This document shows, one piece after another, positions 53,972 to 63,265 of a stretch of 64,000 nt of DNA. Location of the stretch: positions 449,942 to 513,941 of the forward strand of contig CAWJKY010000004.1 in assembly GCA_963843565.1 (NCBI GenBank), in the 5' to 3' direction. The stretch is from DASZQY01 sp963843565 (lineage in GTDB: Bacteria; Pseudomonadota; Alphaproteobacteria; Rhizobiales; Kaistiaceae). Each line of letters opens with the position of its first letter. Positions within the stretch are counted from its first letter, which is position 1. The position numbers and the translations under genes were made by a program. The notes beneath the pieces are model-generated. The model made no database searches. It was not told the DNA's origin and was given only the letters and a program-made list of their open reading frames with translations.

Positions 53972-55006
53972 TCAGGCCGCGGTGGAAGCGGCCCTGGCGT
54001 CGGCACGCGCATTCCGGCGGGCCTCGCGGAACGAAACCAGCCGCTTGCGCCCCTCGTCCCAGAGGACCAAGCGGACGCACCAGAGGCTTTCCAGCAGCTT
54101 CAGCCGGCCAACCTCGGCGAGCTCCGGGTGGTCCTTCAGGACCTGCGGCAGCCGGTAATAGGGGATGCGGCTCGACAGGTGGTGGACGTGGTGGATGCCG
54201 ATATTGGCGGTGAACCAGCGCAGCACCGCCGGCAGGTCGTAGTGCGAGCTGCCGTTGAGCGCCGCCTCCGGATGGCTCCAGTCGGCGTCCCTCTCCCAAG
54301 AGGTGTGCTCGAACTGGTGCTGGACATAGAAGAGCCACACCCCGATCGAGGCGGCGATCACGGCGATCGTGAGATGCACCATCAGGAAGTCCCAGATGCC
54401 GGTGAGCCAGATGAGCCCCGCCGCCAGCGCGGCGATGCCGACGTTGGTGAAGATCGTCGAGAGCCACGGCTTCCAGCCCTTGGTCATCATGCCGAGCGGC
54501 AGGCGGTGCTGGATGAGGAACAGGTACGCAGGCCCGATGCCGAACAGGACGATCGGATTGCGATAGAGCCGGTAGGCGATGCGTCCACGCCAGCTGAGCG
54601 CGCGATATTCGGCGACCGTCTTGGTGGTGACGTCGCCGATGCCGCGATGGGCGAGATTGCCGGAACCGGCGTGGTGCAGGGCGTGGGTGCGCTGCCACAG
54701 GTCGTGCGGCGTCAGTGTGAAGACACCGATGACCCGGCCGACCCAATCGTTGGCCGCCCGCCGCCGAAAGAAGGCGCCATGGCTGCAATCGTGCTGGATC
54801 ATGAACAGGCGGACGAGGAACCCCGCCGCCGGCACCGCCAGGATCAGGCAGAGCCAGTAGCCGACGCTGAGCGAGGCCCACATCGACACCCAGAGCACGA
54901 CCAAAGGCAGCGCGGTGATGAGGATTTCGGCGATGCTCCGCCCGCCGCTCGGCTCACGATAGCCGGCCAGAACCTTGGGCCAACGGCCCGCTTCGGTGCT
55001 CCGCAT
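53972..55006 (-). CDS. Membrane fatty acid desaturase
   Basis: About 344 residues from ATG 55006. It has the three histidine boxes of membrane desaturases: HDCSH (MIQHDCSHGAFF), HALHHAGSGN and HHVHHLSSRIPYYRLP, among four to six hydrophobic helices, so it binds a di-iron centre and introduces double bonds in acyl chains. The regiospecificity cannot be told. An ATG at 55075 would add 23 residues. Confidence 0.88.
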   Translation of the reverse strand: MRSTEAGRWPKVLAGYREPSGGRSIAEILITALPLVVLWVSMWASLSVGYWLCLILAVPAAGFLVRLFMIQHDCSHGAFFRRRAANDWVGRVIGVFTLTPHDLWQRTHALHHAGSGNLAHRGIGDVTTKTVAEYRALSWRGRIAYRLYRNPIVLFGIGPAYLFLIQHRLPLGMMTKGWKPWLSTIFTNVGIAALAAGLIWLTGIWDFLMVHLTIAVIAASIGVWLFYVQHQFEHTSWERDADWSHPEAALNGSSHYDLPAVLRWFTANIGIHHVHHLSSRIPYYRLPQVLKDHPELAEVGRLKLLESLWCVRLVLWDEGRKRLVSFREARRNARADARAASTAA

Positions 55007-55087
55007 GTACGGTGAGACTACGCGAATTCGACGGCTCCGGGAGGTGCAATTCAGCACACCTCCCGAGGCAGCCACGCCGGCCCGGCG

Positions 55088-55804
55088 CTACGAGCCGTTC
55101 GACGCGAAGACCAGCACCGGCTTGTTGCGCCACACGTCCGGGAAGAACTTCTGCAGGTTGGCGATCTTGGGCAGGTCGTTCCAGGCGATGTAGGGCTGGT
55201 CCGGGTGCAGCGTGGCGTAGTCCTGATGATAGTCCTCGGCCTGATAGAAGTTCGTGTAGGGCGTCACCTCGGTGACGATCTTGGCCGGGAACAGCTTGGC
55301 CTTGTCCAGCTGGGCGATGTAGGCGTCGGCGATCTTCTTCTGTTCGGCGGTCATGGTGAAGATCGCCGAGCGGTAGCTCGGCCCCTGGTCGGGGCCCTGG
55401 TAGTTCAGCTCAGTCGGGTTGTGGGCCACGGAGAAGAATATCTGCAGGAGTTTGCCGTAGCTGATCTTCGAGCGGTCGAAGGTGACCTTGACCGACTCGG
55501 CGTGACCGGTCCGCTCGGTGCCGACATCGCCGTAGGTCGGATTGGCGAGCGTGCCGCCGGCGTAGCCGGAGACGGCGCTGGCGACCCCGTCGACGTGCTG
55601 GAAGACGCCCTGCACGCCCCAGAAGCAGCCGCCGGCGAAGATCACCGTCTCCATGCCGCTGGTGGCCGGCTCGTCCATGGCGGGCGCGGGAATCTTGACC
55701 GCCGGCTCGGCGGCGTTGCCCGCCGTCACGGCGGCGAAGGCAAGCGGCAGTGCAATCGCAGCGGCGAAGGCGAGGGTCGGCAGAAAGCGGAGGCGGTCGG
55801 TCAT
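55088..55804 (-). CDS. msrA: Peptide methionine-(S)-S-oxide reductase, exported
   Basis: Repairs methionine-S-sulfoxide. A 238-residue protein with a signal peptide (FLPTLAFAAAIALPLAFAAV) and the active-site motif FAGGCFWGVQGVFQHVDGVA, then YAGGTLANPTYGDVGTERTG HAESV (about residues 98-122) and DYHQDY-type AEDYHQDYATLHPDQ. Probably periplasmic. Followed by a hairpin (55038-55063) before the desaturase. Confidence 0.94.
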   Translation of the reverse strand: MTDRLRFLPTLAFAAAIALPLAFAAVTAGNAAEPAVKIPAPAMDEPATSGMETVIFAGGCFWGVQGVFQHVDGVASAVSGYAGGTLANPTYGDVGTERTGHAESVKVTFDRSKISYGKLLQIFFSVAHNPTELNYQGPDQGPSYRSAIFTMTAEQKKIADAYIAQLDKAKLFPAKIVTEVTPYTNFYQAEDYHQDYATLHPDQPYIAWNDLPKIANLQKFFPDVWRNKPVLVFASNGS

Positions 55805-55821
55805 GGTCGTTCCTTTCGGGT

Positions 55822-56379
55822 TCAGGCAGCCGGGCGCGGAATGAACCGCATCGCGACCCCGTTCATGCAGTAGCGCAGGCCGGTCGGTTTCGGTCCGTCG
55901 TCGAAGACGTGCCCGAGGTGGGCATCACAAAGCGCGCAAGACACGGCCACGCGCAGCATCCCGAAGCTCCGGTCTGAAGTTTCGACGACGTTCTCCTTCG
56001 CGATCGGCTTCCAGAAGCTCGGCCAGCCGGTGCCGGAATCGAACTTGGTGTCGGCGCTGAAGAGCGCGTTGTTGCAGCAGATGCAGCGATAGAGGCCGGC
56101 GCTGTGGTTGTCCCAGTTGGGGCCGCTGTAGGGAGTCTCGGTGCCGGCCTGCCGGGTGACCGTGAAGGCGAGGCCATCGAGTTGCTTGCGCCATTCGGCG
56201 TCGCTCTTGACGACCTTGGCGCGGGTGACGCGCCCGATGCGGCGGCCGGCGTCGCTGAACTGGACGACGGTGACCCGTTCCGCGGCGAAGGCGGACATCG
56301 CGCCGGGGATCGCCGAGGTGGCGACGGCGGCGGCCGAGGACAGAAGGAAGGCGCGGCGGCTGGACTGGGTCCGGATCAA
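55822..56379 (-). CDS. msrB: Peptide methionine-(R)-S-oxide reductase with Tat signal
   Basis: Repairs methionine-R-sulfoxide. 185 residues from a TTG at 56379 with GGGAG eight bases upstream. A twin-arginine signal SSRRAFLLSSAAAVATS begins it, then the MsrB fold: zinc cysteines CICC and CALC, GTGWPSFWKPIAKENV and the catalytic RYCMNGVAMRF. Together with msrA it forms a periplasmic repair pair. Confidence 0.93.
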   Translation of the reverse strand: MIRTQSSRRAFLLSSAAAVATSAIPGAMSAFAAERVTVVQFSDAGRRIGRVTRAKVVKSDAEWRKQLDGLAFTVTRQAGTETPYSGPNWDNHSAGLYRCICCNNALFSADTKFDSGTGWPSFWKPIAKENVVETSDRSFGMLRVAVSCALCDAHLGHVFDDGPKPTGLRYCMNGVAMRFIPRPAA

Positions 56380-56704
56380 GGAAGCGTCTCCCGGGACGGG
56401 CTTTGGTGTCACCCGAGGAGTTCGCTCCGACCATAGGCCAAGGTTACGGTCGCGCCCGCTCAATTCCTCTTGATGCCGGCTCGCGAAAAAGCCGCCGGCG
56501 CCAAAAACAGCGCCGGCGGGGCCGGAGTCCAGAGCGAGATGAAATGAAGTGGTTTCACCGGGCGGGCCTTGGCCGAAGCCATAGCCGGCCTCGTTGACGA
56601 TCACACGACGCTCCGGTGAAGACAGGCCGCCGCTTCTGGCGTTTTCACACCCGATCCGCCATATAGAGGCGGATTCCCAACGGCTTTTCGGGCTCGCGAC
56701 GGCG
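56380..56704. other. Divergent region between msrB and dapF
   Basis: 325 bp. Contains a hairpin at 56492-56519 (10-bp stem ccgccggcgc / gcgccggcgg, A-rich loop) but no T run and no gene. Promoters for both flanking genes are expected here. Confidence 0.6.
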
Positions 56705-57586
56705 ATGAGCGGCGCTGCCATTCCCTTCCGCAAGATGAACGGCCTCGGCAACGAGTTCCTCGTGTTCGACGCGCGTCAGGGGCCGGTGCGCCTGCCCGAA
56801 CAGGCGATCCGCGAGCTCGGCCGCGAAGACGGCATCGGCTTCGACCAGATGATCACCATCGAGCGCTCGCCCCACGGCGCCGACGCCTTCATGCGCATCC
56901 ACAACAAGGACGGCGGCGAGGTCGGCGCCTGCGGCAACGCCACGCGCTGCATCGGCTGGCTGCTGATGGGCGAGAGCGGACGCGGAAGCGCGACAATCGA
57001 GACGGCAAGCGGGATGCTGCGGGCTTTCGACACCGGTCAGCCGGAGACGATCACCGTCGACATGGGCGAGCCGGCGTTCGCATGGGACAAGATTCCGCTC
57101 TCGGAAGAGTTCCACGACACCCGCGCCATCGAATTGCAGATCGGGCCGATCGACGCGCCCGTCCTGCATTCGCCCTCGGTCGTCAACGTCGGTAATCCGC
57201 ACGCGATCTTCTGGGTCGACGACGTCAGCGCCTACGATCTCGAACGCTTCGGGCCGCTGCTCGAGAACCATCCGATCTTTCCCGAGCGCGCCAACATCTC
57301 GCTCGCCCACGTCAGTGCGCCGGACGCGATCACGCTCCGCACGTGGGAGCGCGGCGTCGGGATCACGCGGGCCTGCGGCACCGCCGCCTGCGCCGCCGCC
57401 GTCTCAGCGGCGCGCAAGGAGCTGACCGACCGCAAGGTCGTGGTGACGCTTCCCGGCGGGCCGCTGACCATCGAGTGGAAGGCCGACAACCACGTGTTCA
57501 TGACCGGGCCGGTCGAGGCGGAGTTCGAGGGCACCCTCGACCCGGAAACGCTGCGCTGGGAGGCGCCGGCGCAGGGCGCGGCGTGA
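56705..57586 (+). CDS. dapF: Diaminopimelate epimerase
   Basis: LL- to meso-diaminopimelate for lysine and peptidoglycan. 293 residues with both catalytic cysteines: C76 (GEVGACGNATRC) and C224 (GITRACGTAACA), plus FRKMNGLGNEFLVFDAR and VNVGNPHAIFWVDDV. Followed by mtaB and ftsY on the same strand. Confidence 0.97.
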   Translation: MSGAAIPFRKMNGLGNEFLVFDARQGPVRLPEQAIRELGREDGIGFDQMITIERSPHGADAFMRIHNKDGGEVGACGNATRCIGWLLMGESGRGSATIETASGMLRAFDTGQPETITVDMGEPAFAWDKIPLSEEFHDTRAIELQIGPIDAPVLHSPSVVNVGNPHAIFWVDDVSAYDLERFGPLLENHPIFPERANISLAHVSAPDAITLRTWERGVGITRACGTAACAAAVSAARKELTDRKVVVTLPGGPLTIEWKADNHVFMTGPVEAEFEGTLDPETLRWEAPAQGAA

Positions 57587-57606
57587 TGAGCCCTGATTGG
57601 ATCAGC

Positions 57607-57832
57607 GTCGCCCCCCTCCCCCTAAAAGGGGGAGCTCGAAAGGCGCGTCAGCGGCTTTCGGGTGGGGGTCTGCCATGAGCCGTTTCAACTGCACGCCTCA
57701 CAAGACGAATCAGGTGCGACGCCTGCAACGCGAGGCAGCACCGGTTGAGGAGATTGGGTTGGCAGTCCTTGCGACCCCCACCCGGAGCGCTACGCGCTCC
57801 GACCTCCCCCTTTCAGGGGGAGGGAAACAAGG
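57607..57832. repeat. Extragenic palindromic repeats in the dapF-mtaB gap
   Basis: One unit at about 57607-57674 (ctccccctaaaagggggagc and the following ggctttcgggtgggggtc) and another at about 57775-57832 that is the inverted form of the unit at 51395-51450. Confidence 0.8.
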
Positions 57833-57841
57833 GGGCGCCGC

Positions 57842-59086
57842 GTGATGACGGTCGAGGTCGTCTCGTTCGGCTGCCGGCTGAACGCGCTGGAAGGCGAGGC
57901 GATGCGCCGCAAAGCAGCGGCGGCGGGATTGGAGAATGCGCTGCTGGTCAACACCTGCGCGGTGACGGCGGAAGCGGTGCGCCAGGCGCGCCAGACGATC
58001 CGCCGGGCGAAGCGCGACAACCCGGAACGCACGATCGTGGTCGCCGGCTGCGCAGCCCAAACCGACCCCGACACCTTCGCCGCCATGCCCGAGGTCGACC
58101 GCGTCCTCGGCAACGCCGAGAAGCTGAACGGCGCGAATTATGTAACCCGATCAAGGGTTTCGGTCGGCGACATCATGGCCGTCCGGGACAATCCGGGCGA
58201 CCTGGTGACCGAGGTCGCCGGCAAGACGCGGGCGTTTCTGGAGGTCCAGAACGGTTGCGATCACCGCTGCACGTTCTGTGTGATTCCCTACGGACGGGGC
58301 AACTCGCGCTCGGTCCCGATGGACGCAATTGTCCGACGTGTACATGCGATCGCAGCCGCCGGTACATGCGAGGTGGTGCTGACCGGCGTCGACCTCACCG
58401 CGTATGGCGCCGACCTCCCCGGTGCGCCCACGCTGGGCGCGCTCGTCAACGCGATCCTCACCGCCGCCCCCGAGCTGCCGCGGCTCCGCATCTCGTCGAT
58501 CGATTCGATCGAGGTGGACGACAACCTCCTCGACGCGATCGCCACCGAGCCAAGGCTGATGCCGCATTTTCACCTGTCGCTCCAGCACGGCAACGACCTG
58601 ATCCTGAAGCGCATGAAGCGCCGCCACAGCCGCGCCGACGCGATCCGCTTCACCGAGGAAGTGCGGCGCTTGCGCCCGGACGTGGTCTTCGGCGCCGATC
58701 TCATCGCCGGATTTCCGACCGAGACCGACGCGATGTTCGCCGACGCGCTTTCCGTAGTCGACGAATGCAGGCTCACGTACCTGCATGTCTTTCCCTACTC
58801 GCCGCGGCCGGGGACACCGGCGGCGCGGATGCCCCAGGTGGATGGCGGACTTGTCCGCGAACGTGCCGCGCGCCTCCGCGAGAAGGGCGCCGCCGCGCTC
58901 TCCGCCCATCTCGCCGCCGAGCAGGGCAAGGTCCGCCGCCTGCTGGTCGAGAACGGCGGCGTCGGGCGGACCGAGCAATTCGCGCTCGCCGAAGTCGACG
59001 GTGAGCCGGGCACGTTCGTCGACGCACGCATCACCGGAAAGACGCGGCGCCACCTGATCGCCACCCCGCTCGCCGAGGCGGCGTGA
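57842..59086 (+). CDS. mtaB: tRNA t6A37 methylthiotransferase MtaB
   Basis: Radical-SAM enzyme that makes ms2t6A at tRNA position 37. 414 residues from GTG (ATG follows). Auxiliary cluster cysteines C11, C39 and C70; radical-SAM CDHRCTFC (139, 143, 146); then ...GFPTETDAMF and the C-terminal TRAM-like region. Its stop overlaps the ftsY ATG. Confidence 0.95.
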   Translation: MMTVEVVSFGCRLNALEGEAMRRKAAAAGLENALLVNTCAVTAEAVRQARQTIRRAKRDNPERTIVVAGCAAQTDPDTFAAMPEVDRVLGNAEKLNGANYVTRSRVSVGDIMAVRDNPGDLVTEVAGKTRAFLEVQNGCDHRCTFCVIPYGRGNSRSVPMDAIVRRVHAIAAAGTCEVVLTGVDLTAYGADLPGAPTLGALVNAILTAAPELPRLRISSIDSIEVDDNLLDAIATEPRLMPHFHLSLQHGNDLILKRMKRRHSRADAIRFTEEVRRLRPDVVFGADLIAGFPTETDAMFADALSVVDECRLTYLHVFPYSPRPGTPAARMPQVDGGLVRERAARLREKGAAALSAHLAAEQGKVRRLLVENGGVGRTEQFALAEVDGEPGTFVDARITGKTRRHLIATPLAEAA

Positions 59087-60066
59087 TGGCGCTGTTCGGA
59101 CGATCGAAGAGCGGCGGCGAAACGCCGAAGGAGGCACCGGCGGCTGCACCTCGCCAGTCGTGGTTCCAGAAATTGAAGAGCGGACTCTCGCGCTCGTCCG
59201 GCGCGCTGTCGGAGGGAATCGCCGCCGTCTTCACCAAGCGCAAGCTCGACGCGGCGGCGCTGGAAGACCTCGAGGATCTGCTGATCCGCGCCGACCTCGG
59301 CAGCGCCACCGCCACCCACATCGCCGATGCGCTGCGCGCCACCCGCTTCGACAAGGAGATCGGCGACGACGAGGTGAAGCAGGTGCTGGGCGCCGAGGTC
59401 GCCAAGGCGCTGGCGCCTGTCGCCAGGCCGCTCGTCATCGATCCGGCACTCAAACCCCACGTCGTGCTGGTCGTCGGCGTCAACGGGACCGGCAAGACCA
59501 CCACCATCGGCAAGCTCGCCGCCAAGCTCCGCGACGAAGGCAAGACGGTGATGCTCGCCGCCGGCGACACCTTCCGCGCCGCGGCGATCGCGCAACTGAA
59601 GATCTGGGGTGAGCGCACCGGCGCCGCGGTCGTTTCCGGCGAACAGGGCGCCGACGCCGCCGGCCTTGCCTTCGACGCACTGACGAAAGCGAAAGCGGAC
59701 GGCGCCGACGTGCTCATCATCGACACCGCCGGCCGTCTCCAGAACAAGGACGCGCTGATGGCGGAACTGGAGAAGGTGATCCGCGTCATCCGCAAGGTCG
59801 ATCCGACCGCCCCGCATTCGGTGCTCCTGACGCTTGACGCCACCACCGGCCAGAACGCGGTCAACCAGGTCGAGATTTTCGGGCGTCGCGCCGGGGTGAC
59901 GGGCCTTGTCATGACCAAGCTGGACGGCACGGCGCGCGGCGGCATTCTGGTCGCCATCGCGGCGAGATATGGCCTGCCAGTGCATTTCATTGGCGTCGGC
60001 GAAGGAATCGACGATCTCGAACCGTTCTCGGCCGACGACTTTGCCAAGGCGCTGGTGGGGCTCTAG
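59086..60066 (+). CDS. ftsY: Signal recognition particle receptor FtsY
   Basis: Docks SRP-ribosome complexes at the membrane. 326 residues, with a short acidic-free A region, N-domain and G-domain: VVGVNGTGKTTTIGKLAAKL, AGDTFRAAAIAQLKIWGERT, IIDTAGRLQNKDALMAELEK, TKLDGTARGGILVAIAARYG and GVGEGIDDLEPF. ATG 59086 overlaps the mtaB TGA. Confidence 0.97.
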   Translation: MALFGRSKSGGETPKEAPAAAPRQSWFQKLKSGLSRSSGALSEGIAAVFTKRKLDAAALEDLEDLLIRADLGSATATHIADALRATRFDKEIGDDEVKQVLGAEVAKALAPVARPLVIDPALKPHVVLVVGVNGTGKTTTIGKLAAKLRDEGKTVMLAAGDTFRAAAIAQLKIWGERTGAAVVSGEQGADAAGLAFDALTKAKADGADVLIIDTAGRLQNKDALMAELEKVIRVIRKVDPTAPHSVLLTLDATTGQNAVNQVEIFGRRAGVTGLVMTKLDGTARGGILVAIAARYGLPVHFIGVGEGIDDLEPFSADDFAKALVGL

Positions 60067-60114
60067 GTTGCGCAACAAGCGGCGCGGGCGGACCCGGAAA
60101 GCCAAGAGACAACC

Positions 60115-60762
60115 ATGACCTTTGAACACGCCCCCAACGAGCCGCACACGCCGGCCGAGAAGAAGCTCAATCCGTGGCTGAAAGTGGCGCTGGAGATGGG
60201 GCCGCTGGTCCTCTTCTTCATTGCCAACGCGCGCGGCGACCAGATCGCGGCAGCATGGCCGGCGGTCGCCGCCCTCGGCGGCTCGATCTTCTTCGCCACC
60301 GCCACATTCATCGTGGCGACGCTTGTCGCGCTGGCGATCTCCTTCGCGCTGACCCGGCGCCTGCCGCTGATGCCGTTCGTCACGGCAATCGTCGTCGTGG
60401 TGTTCGGCGGAATGACGCTCTGGCTCCACGACGACACGTTCATCAAGATCAAGCCGACCATCATCTACTGCCTGTTCGGCGGCGTGCTCATCGGCGGGCT
60501 CTTCTTCGGCAAGTCGTTCCTGGGCTACGTCTTCGACGCGGTCTTCAAGCTGACCGACGAGGGCTGGCGCAAGCTCACCATCCGCTGGGGCCTGTTCTTC
60601 TTCTTTCTCGCCATCCTCAACGAGATCGTCTGGCGGAGCGTCTCCACCGACACCTGGGTGACGTTCAAGGTGTTCGCGATCCTGCCGCTGACCTTCGTCT
60701 TCGCGCTCTCCCAGGCGCCGCTCGTCACCCGCTACACGATCGAAGAGACCGAGACAGGGTAG
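60115..60762 (+). CDS. yciB: Septation protein A / inner membrane protein YciB
   Basis: A 215-residue membrane protein with five to six helices: NPWLKVALEMGPLVLFFIAN, ATFIVATLVALAISFALTRR, FVTAIVVVVFGGMTLWLHDD, IIYCLFGGVLIGGLFFGKSF, and WGLFFFFLAILNEIVWRS. This is the YciB/IspZ family signature; linked to cell envelope and division in other bacteria. Confidence 0.93.
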   Translation: MTFEHAPNEPHTPAEKKLNPWLKVALEMGPLVLFFIANARGDQIAAAWPAVAALGGSIFFATATFIVATLVALAISFALTRRLPLMPFVTAIVVVVFGGMTLWLHDDTFIKIKPTIIYCLFGGVLIGGLFFGKSFLGYVFDAVFKLTDEGWRKLTIRWGLFFFFLAILNEIVWRSVSTDTWVTFKVFAILPLTFVFALSQAPLVTRYTIEETETG

Positions 60763-60798
60763 CGAGAAGCGCGCCGCCGGCGCGCGGGGGGCGACACC

Positions 60799-62007
60799 AT
60801 GGACGCGACCAACACCGCCGCCGGCGCACCGGCGAGATTTGTCCGCTATCCGGCGACCTGGTTCGGCTATCTGCTGATCGCGACGCAGATCTATCTCTTC
60901 AACGTGCAAGGGAACGTCATCCCGTTCCTGCAGACCGAATTCACGCTGAGCTATCGCGTGGTGAGCCTCCACTCGAGCGCCATGGCGCTCGGGGTCATCA
61001 TCACGAGCCTGTTCGGCAACAGCATCTCGGCCGCGCTCGGGCGCCGCATGGCAATCCGGCTGGGCGGCGCCGGGCTTGGCCTCGGCGCGTTGCTGCTCTG
61101 CGTCGCACCGGCCGCGTGGGCGAGCATCGCGAGCTGTCTTCTGATGGGTCTCGGCGGCGGACTGGTTCCGGCCGTCATCCCCGCGATCATGGCCGACCTC
61201 CACGGCGAGCAGCGCGGGCACGCGTTTTCCGAGCAGGCGATCCTCGCCTACGCGTTCGCGCTCGTCGGGCCGCTCTCCACGGGCCTGTTCGTCGCCGCCG
61301 GCTTCGGCTGGCGCCCGTCGGTCATCTTCGGCGGCCTCATCGCCCTGACGCTGATCTTCATCTTCCGCAACGTCGCGCTGCCGGAACGCAAAGTACGGAG
61401 CCCGGACGCGCGGGGCCGTTTGCCCCCGCCGTTCTGGGCCTACTGGGTCCTGCTGTTTGCCAGCTGCTCGTTCGAGTTCTCGGTGGTCCTGTGGGCGCCG
61501 ACCTTTCTCGAACGGGTCGTCGGCTACTCCGCGTCGGCCGCCGCCGCGCTCGCCGCCGGCTTCTTCATCGGCGTTCTGGCGGGCCGCATCGCGCTCCGTT
61601 TCCTGGTCGAACGGATCAATCCCCGCCTTGTGCTCTTCGCCGCGTTTGCCTGCGGCCTTGCCGGCTTCGCGCTCTACTGGGGGATCGCGCAGCCCTGGTC
61701 AGCGACGGTCGGCATCGTGCTTCTCGGCCTCTGCGTCGCGCCCCAGTACCCGCTCATCATGGCCCTCGGCCTTGGCGCGACGGGCGGGGCCAGCGACGCC
61801 GGCGCGGCACGCTTCGCCCTCGCCTTCGGCCTGGCCGTGCTGATTGCGCCGGCGGCGCTGGGCGCCCTCGCCGATCTCGTCGGGCTGCGCCTCGCCCACC
61901 TCACGCTGCCGGCGCTGATCGCGGGAGGCTTTGCGGCAATCGTGGTTGCGGGCGTGCTGGAGCGGCGCCATGGCGGCGGACCTCCCGCCGCCTTGAACGC
62001 GACCTAA
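60799..62007 (+). CDS. Major facilitator superfamily transporter
   Basis: A 402-residue, about 12-helix protein. N-domain helices include YLLIATQIYLFNVQGNVIPF and the loop NSISAALGRRMAIRLGGAGL (MFS motif-A-like), and the C-domain begins PPPFWAYWVLLFASCSFEFS. Substrate unknown. Begins 36 bp after yciB. Confidence 0.85.
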   Translation: MDATNTAAGAPARFVRYPATWFGYLLIATQIYLFNVQGNVIPFLQTEFTLSYRVVSLHSSAMALGVIITSLFGNSISAALGRRMAIRLGGAGLGLGALLLCVAPAAWASIASCLLMGLGGGLVPAVIPAIMADLHGEQRGHAFSEQAILAYAFALVGPLSTGLFVAAGFGWRPSVIFGGLIALTLIFIFRNVALPERKVRSPDARGRLPPPFWAYWVLLFASCSFEFSVVLWAPTFLERVVGYSASAAAALAAGFFIGVLAGRIALRFLVERINPRLVLFAAFACGLAGFALYWGIAQPWSATVGIVLLGLCVAPQYPLIMALGLGATGGASDAGAARFALAFGLAVLIAPAALGALADLVGLRLAHLTLPALIAGGFAAIVVAGVLERRHGGGPPAALNAT

Positions 62008-62036
62008 CCAACGCGACCAATTAGCGGGTCCCGACC

Positions 62037-62756
62037 CTAGCCGGGCAACGCCGGCTCGCGCATTGTCGCGCGCTGTTCCTCGCGCCAGCGTTCCCACCGC
62101 CGCCTCAGCTCGCCCCTGCGGACGCCAATCGCATCGTCGAGTATCTCTGCCGCGAGGATGCGATCGATGCGGAAATGCCGGAAGGCACCCCTCAGTTCGC
62201 ACCACGCAACCAGCAGGCCAGTCGTCCGATCGTACCCGAGGATCACGGGCCAGACGGTCCGCTCGGTCTCCGCGCCGGTTTCCGAGCGGTAGCGGAGCCG
62301 CAGCTTGCGCGCCTCGCGGATCGCCTGCCGCAAAGACCGCGTGTCGGCGCCCGGCACCGGCGCGCCATCCGGCGACGGCCGCGCCCCCACGCCCGGCTCC
62401 ACGATGAGCGGTCGCAGATGTTCCGGCACAACGGCCGCGATCTTGGCGACCAGATCGCTGGCGGCCGCGGCCAGAACGCCATCGGGAAGCTTTGCAACGA
62501 ACTGCGCGCCGAGCACGGCCGCCTCGATCTCATCGGGCGTCAGCATGAGAGGGGGCATGTCGTAACCGGCATCGAGCAGGTAGCCGAGGCCCGCCTCCCC
62601 GTCGATCGGGACGCGCTGGCCCATGAGGTCGGCGATATCCCGGTAGACCGTGCGCGTGGAGACTTCGAGCTCTCCGGCGATCGCGGCCGCCGTCACCGGC
62701 CGGTGCGAACGGCGCAGAATCTGGATGATCTGGAACAATCGATCGGCGCGGCGCAT
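62037..62756 (-). CDS. HTH regulator with WYL domain (YafY family)
   Basis: A 239-residue regulator: HTH at 1-60 (RRADRLFQIIQILRRSHRPV, LEVSTRTVYRDIADL), then a WYL domain (IREARKLRLRYRSETGAETE, RTVWPVILGYDRTTGLLVAW and FRHFRIDRILAAEIL). ATG 62756 has AGGAG ten bases upstream. Divergent from the VOC gene, which it may control from the 93-bp gap. Confidence 0.9.
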   Translation of the reverse strand: MRRADRLFQIIQILRRSHRPVTAAAIAGELEVSTRTVYRDIADLMGQRVPIDGEAGLGYLLDAGYDMPPLMLTPDEIEAAVLGAQFVAKLPDGVLAAAASDLVAKIAAVVPEHLRPLIVEPGVGARPSPDGAPVPGADTRSLRQAIREARKLRLRYRSETGAETERTVWPVILGYDRTTGLLVAWCELRGAFRHFRIDRILAAEILDDAIGVRRGELRRRWERWREEQRATMREPALPG

Positions 62757-62849
62757 GGCATGCTGACTCCTGCTGACACAATGCTGGCAGCACGACCCTG
62801 AGACAAGGCCGGACAACCGCGCTTCGCGGGTCAGCCGAAAGGACCAGCC

Positions 62850-63248
62850 ATGAAATTCGCCTCCACCCGCCTCGTCGCCGCCGACATCAAAGCCCTCGTC
62901 ACGTTCTACGAGATGGTGACCGGCGGCACGGCCGACTGGCTCGCACCGGTCTTCGCCGAGATCGTCATGCCCGGTGCGACGCTGGCGGTGGGCAGCGCGG
63001 ACACGATTGCGGCCTTCGCAGAGGGCAGCGCCGAGCCCGGCAGCAACCGCACCGCCACCCTCGAATTCATGGTCGACGACGTCGATGCGGAATTCGAACG
63101 ACTGAAAGACAAGGTCGAGCTGGTGCACGAGCCGAAGACGATGCCGTGGGGCAATCGCACGACCCAATTCCGCGATCCCGAAGGAACGCTCGTGGCGCTC
63201 TACACGCCGGTCACCGACGCGGCGAAACGACGGTTCGCGGGCCGCTGA
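62850..63248 (+). CDS. VOC (glyoxalase/bleomycin-resistance fold) protein
   Basis: A 132-residue single-domain protein with two beta-alpha-beta-beta-beta units: KFASTRLVAADIKALVTFYE, MVTGGTADWLAPVFAEIVMP, ATLEFMVDDVDAEFERLKDK and the closing WGNRTTQFRDPEGTLVALYTP. Such proteins bind metals or small molecules, often in resistance. It pairs with the divergent WYL regulator. Confidence 0.88.
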   Translation: MKFASTRLVAADIKALVTFYEMVTGGTADWLAPVFAEIVMPGATLAVGSADTIAAFAEGSAEPGSNRTATLEFMVDDVDAEFERLKDKVELVHEPKTMPWGNRTTQFRDPEGTLVALYTPVTDAAKRRFAGR

Positions 63249-63265
63249 GCGCCGAGTCGGCGTGA

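Noticed and set aside
55038..55063. Hairpin between msrA and the desaturase gene, considered as a terminator
   Set aside because: The inverted arms (gggaggtg / cacctccc) are clear, but no T run follows on either strand, so I do not call a rho-independent terminator.
58795..61221. 808-codon minus-strand open frame
   Set aside because: Antisense shadow of mtaB, ftsY and yciB in high-GC DNA; the forward genes are clear family members.
60174..62024. 616-codon plus-strand frame
   Set aside because: Out-of-frame shadow of yciB and the MFS transporter.
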